From Coleophoma eucalyptorum (taxonomy: Eukaryota; Ascomycota; Leotiomycetes; Helotiales; Dermateaceae), in the NCBI GenBank assembly GCA_026120035.1, contig JALRME010000026.1, forward strand, positions 587,298 through 651,297: a DNA stretch of 64,000 nucleotides, given 5' to 3'. The notes below the pieces were generated by a model. It worked only from the letters and a program-made list of their open reading frames with translations, made no database searches and had not been told where the DNA came from. The position numbers and the translations under genes were made by a program. Shown one piece after another: positions 37,248 to 48,860 of this stretch (positions are counted from its first letter, which is position 1; each line of letters begins with the position of its first letter).

Positions 37248-39377
37248 ATGATAGAAATCGCGTCAGCGTCATCCCCGGTTGGGTCTGTGGTATTCGCGTG
37301 TATCGCGCTCTTGGCCCTCAGTATTACAGTCCTCCTCATTCTCCGGCATTACCTCCCTCTTCGAACAACACCTGCATTTCTCCTTGTGCCTATCTTCTTC
37401 GCATTATGGCTGCCAGCAAGTATCGTGCTCCTCGTTCCAATAGATTTGGCCTCGAGCGATAGCGACCAGGATATAGGGAATAGGGGCATATGGTTACCGC
37501 AGAGGGCAATCTTGGTTTCGTGGAGGATCACCTACTGGCTCACTTTTGCGCTAACATGGTATGAAGATCATCTGGCTATAGGGTGAAAATACTAATAAAT
37601 GCGAAGGTTCATCCTCCCAATCCTATCCGAATACGCCGATGCTGGGTATAGAGATCCTAAGGGCCGCTTAATGTTCTCACTACGAGCAAATGCCCAGTAT
37701 CAGGCTCTCCTTTTTGGATCTGCATTCGTGGGTGGTATATATATATTTGTTTCATCCGGAGTATCCTTCGAGTCGTTAAAAGGAACTGTGATGGCTATGG
37801 CCTACTGCTGGGGTTTAATTCTTGCTATCTACCTAATGGGCCATGGACTGGTAGCGATTCCAAGAAGTCTCTTCAGGAATGCGAGCGTGAGTGGAAAGTT
37901 AAGAAGGATTCAACAGAAAGCTGCAAAGGTGCACGAGAAAATGGAAGAGGCCATCACCAATATGGAAGACTTGGAAGCCCAAGTACTCGAATTGAGCAAA
38001 AGAAAGACCGGAAGTGCACGTTTGTTTGAAGAATGGATTGAGGAGCTGGTCGAAGAATCACACCTTCCAGAAGCAAGACCGCGGACTTTGGCACGTCGGA
38101 TGTCAGTGCCAAACACCACAACACCTTCTGTAATCACGGAAAGATACATGGCAGACTTGAGTCGTCAGCTCAACAGGGCACAACACAGCCGTGCTCGGTA
38201 TGTGGATGAATGGGACCGTCTGCTATATGAGGCAGTCGAAACGCAGGCTATCCTTGACTCGGCGGCATCTAAACGGATCGATATTGGACAAAACTCCCCC
38301 AACGCAGGCTTCTGGGACCGGATTACTATCCACACTCCTTATACTCGATATCTGTACCAATACTACTTCATGCCGTACTTAAGAATATCATTCGGGTCCT
38401 TCCTAGCTTTGGCCTCGATATGTATTATATGGTCTGAGGTTATCAAGACGGTGAATCCTTTCATCTCTGTGGTGTCCCTTACCGTTGTTCATCATCCAAA
38501 TTCCGACCGTGGCCAGGTTGGATTCGCAGGCCAAGTCATCGCCTCTCTATGGATTCTATATATGTTTGCGGCGGCTCTGACATCCCTTTCTGAAGTCAAA
38601 GTTTGGCGAGGCCGGGCTCTGGTTAGGAGAAATACCCACGGAGAGTCTGCAGGGTGGTACGCTATGCAAGTCGCAAAGCTCTCAGTCCCGCTATCCTTCA
38701 ATTTCTTGACCTTCCTCGCCCCAGATGTTTACATGGATACGGTTTTCTATAAGTTTTTAGGTAAATTGATCAACCTGACACCCTTAGGCTCGTGGTTTGA
38801 TTGGCTGTTCCCAATGTTCATCTTATTTCCTGTTTGTGCAACGCTCTTCAACCTCTACGGCAAAACAAAAAGGCTTATTGGGATGGATGGGGTTATCGAT
38901 GATGATGAAACCGAAAATCAAAGTGGCTACGGAACTGGTTCGTGGAGGGAGGGACGAGATCTTATCGAACGGGAATTGCATGGCCATTCTTCACTGCCAC
39001 GGCTGAGCAACGGCAACAGTGCAGCAAGTCGCTCTGCAAATGGCACGAGCGCTCCAAGCAGTCGTTTGGCACCAACCTTATCTGTGCCTCCGGCGGAGAG
39101 ACGACAAGCAGCAACGACAACTTCACCAAGACCCAGTCTAGACCCCCAGCAAAGACCAGCGGTTGCCCCTGAAGAAGAAAACTTTCTTGAGGCTTTCGGC
39201 CACCGTGTCAAGAATACACTTGACACCGTACAGACGCCTCGCTGGCTACAGAATATGGGTGAAGGTATTCAGAGACCGAAATGGATGGGAGGTGATGGAG
39301 AAGGTGAGCCAAGTAGAAGTGATAGCGGCTTTACAAGGTTGTTTGGTGGCCGCCAAGAGGGAAGAGTTAGATTGTGA
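37248..39377 (+). CDS. LMBR1-domain multipass membrane protein (LMBRD2-like)
   Basis: Polytopic membrane protein of the LMBR1 family; human LMBRD2 is the nearest type I recognise, with roles suggested in receptor signalling. Two exons, 37248-37558 and 37607-39377, joined across a 48-nt intron (GTATGA, GAAG), give 693 residues. About nine hydrophobic segments are visible: the first near residues 12-32, others including TPAFLLVPIFFALWLPASIV, ALLFGSAFVGGIYIFVSSG, SFGSFLALASICIIWSEV and WLFPMFILFPVCATLFNLY. A coiled-coil cytosolic loop (about residues 195-310) separates the two halves, as in the family. The splice restores LTWFILPILSEYADAGY, a conserved LMBR1 transition. The C-terminal 130 residues are a polar disordered tail. 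The start is the first ATG before the first membrane segment. Confidence 0.9.
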
Positions 39378-39988
39378 ATTTGTCGCACATACGAGAAGAG
39401 AGGGGCATAGCGATGGCGTTCATTTGTATAGACTTTTGGGTGGAGATACCAGGTGTTATGGGCCTGGATATTGAGACTGTTTTAAGAGGTTCCGAGCATG
39501 CTCAAGGCAGCGCAGGATTTTGCCTATCTCTTGCCAAACATCAGGTTCGAGGCTAGAAGGAGCTTTGTTCTGATCATTAGACTTTCTTAATTATAGTATT
39601 TTCACTTCTCCCGCATCTAGAGCTATCAAATCTGTTATCTGAGTTCATTTATGTCTCACTGAATTTCTTACCGCTCTTACAAGTACGAGGTTGATCATCG
39701 TCCAGCTCCGAACTATTCGGTGAATTGGGCCTTGACACCCTGCAGAGTCGAGAAATCATCCAATCGGTCAAGCTGTCAACGGTCTAGAGCTCCTTTGCTC
39801 CACCTGTCCAACGAGCCGATCCCTCAAAATTTGGCGGGGTTGGGTCTTACGCCAAGAGAGCTGCACTTGTCCGTGATCCATGCGACATTTCTTCTATATT
39901 TCCTCAACCTTGCTCAATTGCTTCTCGGGAAGCTCTGTTTCGGTCGCCTTTGCTGTGTCTTCTGTCTACCAGAAGATGAGGTGTGGCC
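39378..39988. other. Intergenic, no gene seen
   Basis: A 611-bp space between the tandem LMBR1 and CorA-like genes. The frame at 39720-40019 is out of phase with the CorA-like start and has no family features. The pyrimidine-rich part before 39989 suits a promoter. Confidence 0.6.
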
Positions 39989-41690
39989 ATGGACGACTAT
40001 CTTTTTGAATCCAACGTAAATCGGTGTAAAGTGGTCGCTGAACAGACAAATTACCTCGAGATCTTTTCCTATTCTGTAAATTATCTACTCTCCAAAGAAC
40101 TTGGAGAGACACGTACTAACTATTTCATCTTAGGACCCTACTCTTAATACAGTTGAAGAACACCCTCTCACTGCCGATGAATATGACAATTTCCTCGACC
40201 GACGAGTAAGCTTGCTCCCGAAACCTTGTGCAAGATGAAGATATACTTACCGGATGCCCCAGGGTGCATTTGCACCTCGGAAGCTCCCAGACGGAGTTAC
40301 TCAATTGGCTTGTATGCGAATGATGTATGTTCCCATCAGTCTATATTTCATAGATCTAGTTAGGCTGACTCTCCAAAGAATCCAGCAAAATGCCAAGCAC
40401 CCAGATACTTTCGCACCGCATGTTGTTAGCTTGTCGCGAGAACAATACAAGTGTATGGTGGAGAAGATGAGCCTGCCGTATAGGATGATTGAGGGAACAT
40501 CTGTGGTAGGACCATTCTTCTGGAGTGCTTACGATCAGAACGAGGATGACCCCCATTTACGTGAGCAATACGCGCTCTATATTATGAATGCAGACTTATG
40601 TTCATGCAGAAATAATCTTTCGGAAAAGTGATGTCCGGAAGAAAGGATATACTCGCGGCTGGGAACTAGCTCTATCCACATCTGTGAATACTGGAACGAC
40701 GACCGGCTTCTTCAAGGGTACGCCCTCCTCTGATGTTGTCGAGTGTCTACGACATTTGAAAGAATGTGGGAAGCAAATTCAGCATCCGCTTCTTCTTCCA
40801 GTTATTATATTTTCTCACGATGTTAGCTTCAAGACGGATATCAAGCAGCGAGAAGCTAGAGATTGGCTCCGACGCTTAGAGCATGCAGTGAGCATGAGGA
40901 GTGAGATCCAAGAACGAGAAGGATATGTCAGCAAAGAGGGAGTTGTTGATCTGGATGCCGTCAACAGAGATTTGGTAGAGTGCCATAGTCAAGTGCTTTG
41001 GAAAAGGCCAAGGGCCTACCTACAACTCTGCACGAGTATCGAAAATGCCATGGTTCGATATTACGAGAGGCTGCCAGAAGAGAGACGAGATAAGGAAACA
41101 AAGAAGTTGCATAGCAGTATGCAGTCTCGAATGGATTTCTACCGAGCAAAGCTGCAGGGCATAGATTCTTATGCATACACGACACTGCAGCGTCTCGATA
41201 TCCAACGTAGTGCTGTAAGCCATACCACTCACAACATTACATTCACAAACTGACAAAGATCAACCAGCTGTATAACATTATCGCGCAGAAAGAATCAAAG
41301 CTGAATTTCCAAATGGCCGGTGAGCAGCGCAAGCTGGCGCACGCATCAAAACGAGACTCGGCAGCAATGAAGACCATCTCACTACTCGGAGCCATCTTCT
41401 TTCCTGGTGCCTACCTAGCCTCAGTCTTCTCCATGACGTTCTTCGACTTTCAGGGCAGCGGTCCACTTGTCAGTGAAACGTTCTGGATCTACTGGGCAGT
41501 TACGATCCCCTTGACCATGGTGATTGTATTTATATGGTGGGTCTGGGAGCGAAAACGCGAGGCAAGGTATGATAAAGAGGATTTGGACCTCGAGAAGGGC
41601 AGTGAGGAAATGGAGCAGCATATCATGGCTACGATGCGGAAGAGGACTATGAGTAAGGCCAGTACATGGGATACGAAGAAGAGCGATTGA
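39989..41690 (+). CDS. CorA-like divalent cation transporter family protein
   Basis: Predicted membrane protein of the CorA-like group common in filamentous fungi. Six exons: 39989-40015, 40134-40205, 40263-40324, 40379-40560, 40610-41214 and 41268-41690, giving 456 residues. The first exon is only nine codons; its ATG is preceded by an in-frame TGA. Joined sequence such as DRRGAFAPRKLPDG, RMIIQQNAKHPDTF and HLQIIFRKSDVRKKGYTRGW reads as one domain. A large soluble, charged N-terminal part is followed by two membrane segments near the C-terminus (ISLLGAIFFPGAYLASVFSM and WIYWAVTIPLTMVIVFIWWV), the CorA topology. The canonical GMN selectivity motif after the first helix is absent; the position reads FSMTFFDF. 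Ion specificity is therefore unknown. The branch site ACTGAC is present in the last intron. Confidence 0.85.
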
Positions 41691-42115
41691 ACGACTGCTG
41701 TTTGGTGCGGTTTACGGTTTCTTTCATGATTGAATGATCTATGGACTATGATGACACGGCCTTTACGAGCGACGACTCTCTTGTTGAAAAATAGACAATA
41801 CAGAAATGGATTCTTCAAATTTGACACTAGTACAAAGACGGTCCATGATTTAACGCTCGTGTATGACTTCACCAAGTAGAACTTGGGGGACTCAGCCACT
41901 AGACTGTTCCGTTGAACCTAGAACAGGAAGGCTTCGAGCAGGCCATTGGGCATATTCAATTCTTTGAAGGATCAGTATTAGTTTGCTTGATTATTCGATA
42001 GTGCCAAAGACGACTACCCCACAGCCAGTCATATCTTTAAATCCTATATCCATATTCTTTGACTTCCAGAACTCCGAAAGACGCCTTCATCCCCACATCA
42101 ATACTCATAAGGCCA
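41691..42115. other. Convergent intergenic region
   Basis: A 425-bp space between the stop codons of the CorA-like gene (+) and the myosin light chain gene (-). Only 3' untranslated and terminator sequence is expected. Confidence 0.65.
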
Positions 42116-43034
42116 TTAATCGTCGCCGTTTCTAGCAGCCTTCCCATCCACGCTAGCGCCGCCAGCAACTGAAGCAACGAACTCTTGGTACTTGAAAACC
42201 TCGCCTCTCTTGCCAACACCGCCAACCGAATGCTTCGAGAATGCTCTTCGCCCTGTGAAACCACTCATTACCCGGTCTACTTCTCGATCCGTTAACGGGG
42301 TCTCTCCTGGCTCTGGTGCTGTGTGTAACAAGGCATCGCGTAGTTCTACGAGGTCGATTTGTCCACTGTCATCATCGTCGAAAGCTGAGAAGGCGGACAA
42401 TAACTCGCTAGATGGCGAAAGTGAAGCTAAGAGATTGGCTATTGAATTGAGAAAGGTAGGTAAGGGCATGGTTTGAGGAGCGCCCGGGGGGAAGAATAAC
42501 GATAAATCGGAGGAACCTGATGGCAATCCTAAATCAAGTCGGTAAGCAATTATGGTCCGCCCGACGGGGAACAAACTTACCAAGCTGGTTCAGCATATCT
42601 GCTATATCTTCTCTACCAACTTGGCCGTCACTGTCACGATCTAGAACCTGGAAGCCCTCTCTCAGCTCTCGAACTTGCGCGGGCTGCAGTTTCCCTAGAG
42701 CATTCATGTCTGATACTGATGGCGCAGCTCTCGACCCTGGAAGCATGCCACCGAACTTTGGACTTCCACCGGATACTCGACCTGGGGACATCTCTGTCTC
42801 TCTTGGAATAGGTGAGTGTCCTCGAGGAGTCCAGGAGTTGTTGGCAGAGGTAGGAGTCGTATTCTGTGCCAATCTAGAGGGTGTGATATTGGCTGCAGGT
42901 TGTTTCGTCGGTGATGGATTTGGCGTGCTCTGCCTTAAAGGAGACGGCGAGGCAGGTGATTCTGGTCGTCTGAAAGGTGAGTTGCGTTGAGGAGAGCCAT
43001 AGCTAAGAGGGCTCGGTTTGTAGGAGCTCGACAT
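42116..43034 (-). CDS. RLC1: EF-hand myosin II regulatory light chain (Rlc1-like)
   Basis: Calmodulin-superfamily protein that most resembles fission yeast Rlc1, the regulatory light chain of type II myosin in the contractile ring. Two exons, 42581-43034 and 42116-42528, separated by a 52-nt intron (GTAAGT, TTAG), give 288 residues. A 110-residue Pro/Ser-rich N-terminal extension with many SP/TP sites precedes the EF-hand part. The first loop, residues 132-143 (DRDSDGQVGRED), keeps canonical calcium ligands. The third-hand loop, 202-213 (DDDDSGQIDLVE), also does. The blocks PLPTFLNSIANLLASLSPSS and FKYQEFVASVAG match the Rlc1 pattern of inactive second and fourth hands. An essential light chain (Cdc4-like) is the alternative, but those lack the long extension. 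The SP/TP-rich extension suggests phosphorylation control. Confidence 0.82.
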
Positions 43035-43753
43035 TGACTGGAAGAGACGTCAGAGATGGCATAAAGCTTGACTTGAAGCAGTTGCTGGTGTTACCGTTGT
43101 TGATTGCGAGCAGAGAAACGGAATGAGAGGGAGGATGAAGGCGGAACTGGCAACACGTCACTAAACCTTGGCTGAAAGTTGCCGAATTCTTGAGTGCACT
43201 CTAATGATCCTCAATGTGCACTTGGTGTTGTCGGCAATTCAAGATTGAAAGACGTATGCTGGTGGGCAACAGACGAAAGTAAACAAATCGGTGGTACGCC
43301 CAAAGCTCCGAAGCGGGACACTGGGGCTGCTGGGATGGTGGTGCCAGCGTCGTCAGTTGCAGGTGGGCTTCGGCACTGATTGGCTCTACGATTCAGGGGA
43401 ACAGACGCGGACCTCTCTCTCAATTCGTCCAATTCGTGCGATCGACTGAATACTGTACCTCCTATACATCCATGACATTCTCAACCACTCCCCCCCTCTC
43501 ATGTCGACAGATTTCTCCTTCACCTCAATTATTCTATATACTTTATTCCCGCACCAATGCGAAAAAAATATTCCCTCGTTTTTCAAATGCCCAGATCATT
43601 GTTCCAATCGCCCAGTAGCAAGTGACCTTTATGCTTGATCGACCCTTGTTTCGTGTGGAGACCGAGCGGTTAGAACTGTGATCCTGTCGTTGGTTTACTG
43701 GCTCGAACTCTATCCCAAGCATAAAGCTTGAACCGCAATCGTTCGTGAGGACC
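43035..43753. other. Divergent promoter region
   Basis: A 719-bp space between the myosin light chain gene (-) and AFI1 (+), which should contain both promoters. No gene is seen; the frames at 43194-43618 have no conserved features. Confidence 0.6.
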
Positions 43754-46386
43754 ATGGCGTCGGCTCTTCCTCCTTCGCCCTTCGCATATCCCCGTCAGAC
43801 GAAACCATCAATGCAACGATCAACAACTGGAGGTACATCAGCCTCGATCATCTCCAATGGCAGCGGCGTGAATCGCAGACCCTCTCTTTCGTCTTTCCCC
43901 TCCTCGAGGTCGCCTTCAGTGATGTCGCAAAGACGCCCTTCAAGATCTCCGAATCCCAAGACCGAGCCAGATCGAACATCAGATCCCAGCTCGAAAGCCT
44001 CCAAAACCCCCTCGAGCGGCGTATCATCTCCGCACTCCTCTCTCTCTGCGCCGCGCAAGTATAACCCCGAGGCGCACTCAACTCGCAAGTTGCGATCGCA
44101 GTACCCGCGCGGGGACGCTGAGAATCATGTCGAGTATATCCTTGTGGCGTCCTTTGACATCGACAAGGGACCAATTATGGAGCACCAGTTTCCCGTCGCC
44201 ATTACAGGGGATGAGCATATGCTCGCGGAACTAATGCTTCCAGATCAGGCCCATGTTAGAAACCAGGATTGGACCATATTTTTCTTGCATAAGGACACAA
44301 GCCAGGAAGAGGAGGAAGCAGAACTCAAAGAGGAGAGAAAAAGGAGGCGCCAAAGAAGGAAAGACAAAGCTGCCGGGATAGTAGGAAGTGAGGGTGAAGA
44401 GGGTGAAGATGTGGAAGATGATCTAGAAGATGTTGGAGATTCTGAAAATGAATCAGAAGACAGCGAGCCTGAGGGGGGTGAGGGACCGCCCTTGATATAC
44501 GTCCTCAATTTGGTAAACACCAAACAAGACAAAACGGCAAAGAGAGGTGCGGTGGTAAAAGCCATGGCAATATGTACAAGGCATCCGTTCCTTCACATAT
44601 ACAAGGTGAGTTGTTTGAATTCTTTGTTGTTGTCAAAGTTAACGCATGTGAAGCCACTCTTGCTACTAGCCCTCGACGAATACTTCAAGAACCCACTCCC
44701 GGCGACACTGGCGTTACTTTATGAAGCCGTCAATACTATGGACCTCTCTCTCATGCCTAGAATGAGTCTTCTGGAAAGACATTTACTACAGGCTAGCGAT
44801 AATAAGGATCTCTTTGTGGAAAAGTTTGAGCATATGATACAAATTCGGATGGCTGAAGATAGAGGCGAATCCACTGAAGACATCGCAGATCTAAGTGTCA
44901 GCCCTGAGATGAGGATGGACTTGATTCGAACAGGTACCAAAGCGCACGTACAAGGTCAATCGATATACTCAGTACCGCGAGATACGCACGAGTTCGAAAC
45001 TAAGGTTAACTACAACGGGATACCTGTGCCCATTAAAGTTCCGGTTGCTATTTCCCCCGAAACTGTTGGAGACTTCTCCCTGATTAAACTAATATCGACG
45101 TACGCTGAGCCTCACGCAAAGTCACCCCAGCCTTTCGCTCTGCATCCTCATTTAACAACTGGAGGAGCTTATACTCACCCTATTATTGTCCTAGTCAATG
45201 CGATGTTGACGCAAAAGCGTGTGATATTTCTAGGTCATAATAGACCGTCAGGTGAAGTTGCAGAAGCAGTGCTCGCCGCTTGTGCACTTGCATCCGGAGG
45301 AGTTCTCCGTGGCTTCACTCGACATGCGTTCCCCTATACTGATCTCAGCAAGATCGACGATTTATTGAAGGTGCCTGGGTTCATAGCAGGAGTTACAAAC
45401 CCAACATTTGAGAACCATCCTGAATGGTGGGATCTCCTCTGTGATCTACCAACAGGGCGAATGAAGATTAGTAGTAGGATCGAAACCTCACCAATAACAG
45501 AAGGACTAGCAAACTTCCAACAGCAAAATCCAACATATGCAAGGGAAGCCAATGCTGCTGCCACGTCAACAAATAGCTCTTCTACCAGCGATTTGACGGG
45601 CGATGCTGCATTTATGAATGATGTTCTACGGAGCATTGTAGCACGCTACGGCGAAGGCTCGATTCGCGCTAAATGGCGAGACTGGGTGGAAAAGTTTACT
45701 CGCATTGCAGCTTCTTTTGAAGAGTCTGTATATGGTGCAAGTGCACTTTACATTGGGGTTGAGGAAACAGAGTCGGGGGTTGGTCCTCGTGGACACGGCT
45801 ATGTATGGGCCGACGATGTCGCAAGGGCAAGGGAGCTGGCTGGCAATGTGAACAGGATCGAGGGCTGGAGAAACACTCGAAGCTATTACAGTTTCAAACA
45901 GGTAAGTTTATTTCATGATTCGCCCAAGTCAAAACTAATGCGTTTCAGGATTTGGCGCAGTTATACACTCTCCGTCCCGTAAAGTCCCTCGACCTTCATC
46001 ACCTCCATGATCGGCTGCGCAGTCAAAAGCTCACCCCGGCTCAAAGTCGTGAGATATATCTGGCCATTGAAAATTTCACTCACACATACGATGAGATATG
46101 CCAACTGCTCTCCGTAGCTCCTGAATCCCATGCAGGACTTTTCTACTTGGCACTAGGACTCTTCCACAAAGAGAGGGACGTGCGCCTTAAGGTCGTCGAT
46201 CTGTTGGAAAGAGTTAGCGAGCATGAAGCCGGTAGGCATTGGTGGGCAGCATTGAGTCGATTCGAGAAACTAGCTTTCTATCGAATAAGAAGGGAGGCGG
46301 AGGCCGAGATGCGACTTAAGCTCGGAGAGAAGGATGGGTTGGCAGATGTTGCCCATAATATGCTCGTTGATCAGAGGATAAGCTAG
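43754..46386 (+). CDS. AFI1: AFI1 / SPA-domain DENN-like polarity protein
   Basis: Relative of yeast Afi1, an Arf3-binding protein that keeps Arf3 polarised at the plasma membrane, and of the stabilisation-of-polarity-axis (SPA) DENN-like family. Three exons, 43754-44605, 44654-45901 and 45949-46386, give 845 residues. A Ser/Pro-rich N-terminus is followed by the Afi1 docking domain beginning [20 protein letters not shown], with an acidic Glu-rich insertion near residues 195-250. The SPA/DENN part contains [20 protein letters not shown] and [20 protein letters not shown]. The first intron is 48 nt, a multiple of three with no stop, so retention would insert 16 residues; removal restores [15 protein letters not shown], which fits the family. 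The second is 47 nt. The ATG at 43754 is preferred to an upstream in-frame GTG. Confidence 0.92.
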
Positions 46387-47120
46387 ATGCATTGGTTGGT
46401 TCTTGTGCCTGTCCGTTTACGAGGATATTTTTGATGAGTTACGAAGCTATAATCAAGGGCTACCTTGATCTATATTGCATGGTGTTATGCACGACTAGCG
46501 AGAGGAAAAGAGAAAGAGATGGAATATAGCATGTTAGTGATGAATATACCCCGCGTGAGGCTTTGTTTTTTTGTTATTCTCGCTTGTTCCATCTGTCTTT
46601 GTCTATCACTGAGACCAGGTCAGTGAAACCTTTGGAGTCATACTTTGATGTAAGCCGATCTTCTAGGCTTGTAGTTTTTGGTATCTTGATAATCAATCAG
46701 GTGCTTTAGTCTGGCCATTTACTGCATACATTCTCTGGTATGAGTCTGGGGGTTAAGTCTTGTTCTCGTTAAGCGCGAGGTATTGATTTGACGAGCCATT
46801 GGGTCCATGGCGACGGACCGCCCCGTCTATCTCAGTGACGAGCTACCAATAGCCAGACTTGTAGAATGTCTAGCTTTCGGCTTTCTGGGGCGTGACTGTA
46901 CCGTATGTTACTTAAAGAGGCGTTCGAAAAGTCCAGTTTAGTGGTTGAGCTCAATGGCTTTTGGGTTCTGGTGAATTTATTTGTTTTACGAACTATCTAC
47001 TTATTTAATACTTCTAGCAATATCAGGTTTGCAGCACTTGCTACCCAATAACAGCCTTCGTCAGCTTTACTCCGCAACTATGAGCTTTATCTCAGTAACA
47101 TCGCGGTGTCATCTCTGTCT
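46387..47120. other. Convergent intergenic region
   Basis: A 734-bp space between the stop codons of AFI1 (+) and TFIIIA (-). Only 3' ends are expected. Open frames overlapping 46981-47360 are not supported. Confidence 0.65.
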
Positions 47121-48860
47121 TCAAAAGTTAGGAAGGCTAGGATCAAGAGCTATCTCCTGGTCAATCAACCGCCTCATCTCACACTCATCTTGGGCCCATT
47201 CGATATTACCCAAATCATCTTGTTCTTCACCGCCAACCCAGAACGGTCCTCCCTCTACAACTCGTCTCTGAATTTCCCAATCGAGATCTGTGGCACCATA
47301 AAATGCATTCATTGTTTCTTGCTCGCCAAATGCTCCCTCGGCCATTCCGTTCTGCTCTAGGAAAGCGTCTCCCATATGGAGCTCTTGTTCTAAGTCCGCG
47401 ATTTCTGGCGTGCCGAGACGGTGTTTGCTCCGTATGTGATTCTGGAGATCATATTCACGCATGAACTTGTAACTGCAAGTGGGTACAATGCATGAAATCG
47501 AGCGGCGTTCGTCATTGTATGCAGTTCCAAGCAGTTCGTCAAGTCGAGAAGGATCCGGGACTTTGCGACATCTCTGCTTCTTCGATTTCTGCTCAAGTTC
47601 ATCATCTTCGATAAACGAGGTTGCCCTCCTGTTCCTGTTGATCAGACTGGGAAGCCCCAAGTGTGCTGTTCGGACATGATCTGCCAAGTTGGCTTTGGTG
47701 ACAAAGTCTTTTCCACAGCCCTCATTAAGATCCCATAACGATAGCTCTTCAACATCATTAATATCAGTCGTGCCACAAATCCATCGTTCACCCTTATGAG
47801 CTGTCCTAATATGGGAGTTGAGGTTCGACTTCTTCGTAAATTTCTTGAGGCACCCAGAATAGGTACACGCGATAGTCTTACGTTCTTCCAAACTCGTGCC
47901 GGAATGCTGGGTCTCAATGTGTTTCTGAAGCTCGCGCTGACTTGAGCATTTCCGGTCACAAAAGTGGCAATTAGCATGAGAAGACTTTAGATGAGCTTGT
48001 AACTTCGCCTTGGTGCTGAACCCCACTTGCACGGGAATTCCATCTGCGCTAGTTTGGCCCGAGATCGTGCATTGGTCGCAGAAGAACTTTGGTAGGCCAT
48101 GAACCTGGTCCCTATGCCTCTTCAATTTGCTCGCAGTATCAAAGCCAATATCGCAGGCCTCATTTGTCAAGGAATCCACATGTGTGCAAGGGAAAGGATA
48201 CACGTTCAAATGATCGGCTCGAATATGGCGCTGCAATGTTTGATGCTTGCGAAAGGTTTGGTTGCATGGCGGGTACTCGATACACCTGAATCGCTCGTGT
48301 CCTTGATGTGCTTCCTTGTGCCTCTTCAGTCTTGTTGCCGTCAAGAAACTCTTCCTACACTCTTCCCAATCACAACTGTAAGCCCTTTCCTGAACATGAG
48401 ATCCTTTTATATGTGACGTGAGGTGTTTCTGCTCAAAATATGCTTTATCACAACCCTCGTAAGAGCAAATGAACGTCTTTTTGCCCTCGTGTTTTAGTAA
48501 ATGTGTCGCTAGCCGTGCCGGTCTATTGAATGTCTTGTCACAATCTGGCCAGGTGCATGCGATCGTCTTTAGTTGAGAAGGGTACTTTGCTCGTGTCGGC
48601 GAGGACGGTGTCACTGGGGTATGGATGCCCTGGAGTCCGCTAGCATCAAAAGAGTCGTCTTCCGTCTTGCAGAAATCGTCCTCTGATTCATCATACTCGG
48701 ACCTGGGCGGTGTACTGCTTTCTGTTGCATGCTTAGCAAGTTTCTGGAGAGTGCAAACAAGCTGCTTACCAGGGGCAGAGAGTGGCCTCTCAATGCGAAG
48801 CCTCTTTGTAGGTTCACCAACGGGGCCTGCAGCTTTTCGTTTCCTCGTCTCGACGGCCAT
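47121..48860 (-). CDS. PZF1: Transcription factor IIIA (C2H2 zinc-finger, 5S rRNA gene factor)
   Basis: Zinc-finger factor that binds the internal promoter of 5S rRNA genes and recruits TFIIIC/TFIIIB; it can also bind 5S RNA. Single exon, 579 residues. Ten C2H2 fingers are countable at about residues 102-124, 132-155, 163-185, 193-217, 225-254, 261-295, 298-319, 332-355, 362-400 and 457-480. The first eight are close together with TFIIIA-like spacing, the ninth has a long internal loop, and the tenth follows a 56-residue linker with a basic patch, KSKKQRCRK. Yeast TFIIIA likewise has a detached last finger. The N-terminus has basic patches (TRKRKAAG, TKRLRIER) suited to nuclear import. The C-terminus is acidic. 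The RPB6 gene begins 279 bp away in the opposite direction. Confidence 0.9.
   Translation of the reverse strand: MAVETRKRKAAGPVGEPTKRLRIERPLSAPGKQLVCTLQKLAKHATESSTPPRSEYDESEDDFCKTEDDSFDASGLQGIHTPVTPSSPTRAKYPSQLKTIACTWPDCDKTFNRPARLATHLLKHEGKKTFICSYEGCDKAYFEQKHLTSHIKGSHVQERAYSCDWEECRKSFLTATRLKRHKEAHQGHERFRCIEYPPCNQTFRKHQTLQRHIRADHLNVYPFPCTHVDSLTNEACDIGFDTASKLKRHRDQVHGLPKFFCDQCTISGQTSADGIPVQVGFSTKAKLQAHLKSSHANCHFCDRKCSSQRELQKHIETQHSGTSLEERKTIACTYSGCLKKFTKKSNLNSHIRTAHKGERWICGTTDINDVEELSLWDLNEGCGKDFVTKANLADHVRTAHLGLPSLINRNRRATSFIEDDELEQKSKKQRCRKVPDPSRLDELLGTAYNDERRSISCIVPTCSYKFMREYDLQNHIRSKHRLGTPEIADLEQELHMGDAFLEQNGMAEGAFGEQETMNAFYGATDLDWEIQRRVVEGGPFWVGGEEQDDLGNIEWAQDECEMRRLIDQEIALDPSLPNF

Noticed and set aside
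39720..40019. 99-codon open frame before the CorA-like gene.
   Set aside because: It is out of frame with the CorA-like coding exon and lacks conserved features; the proper ATG at 39989 has an upstream in-frame stop.
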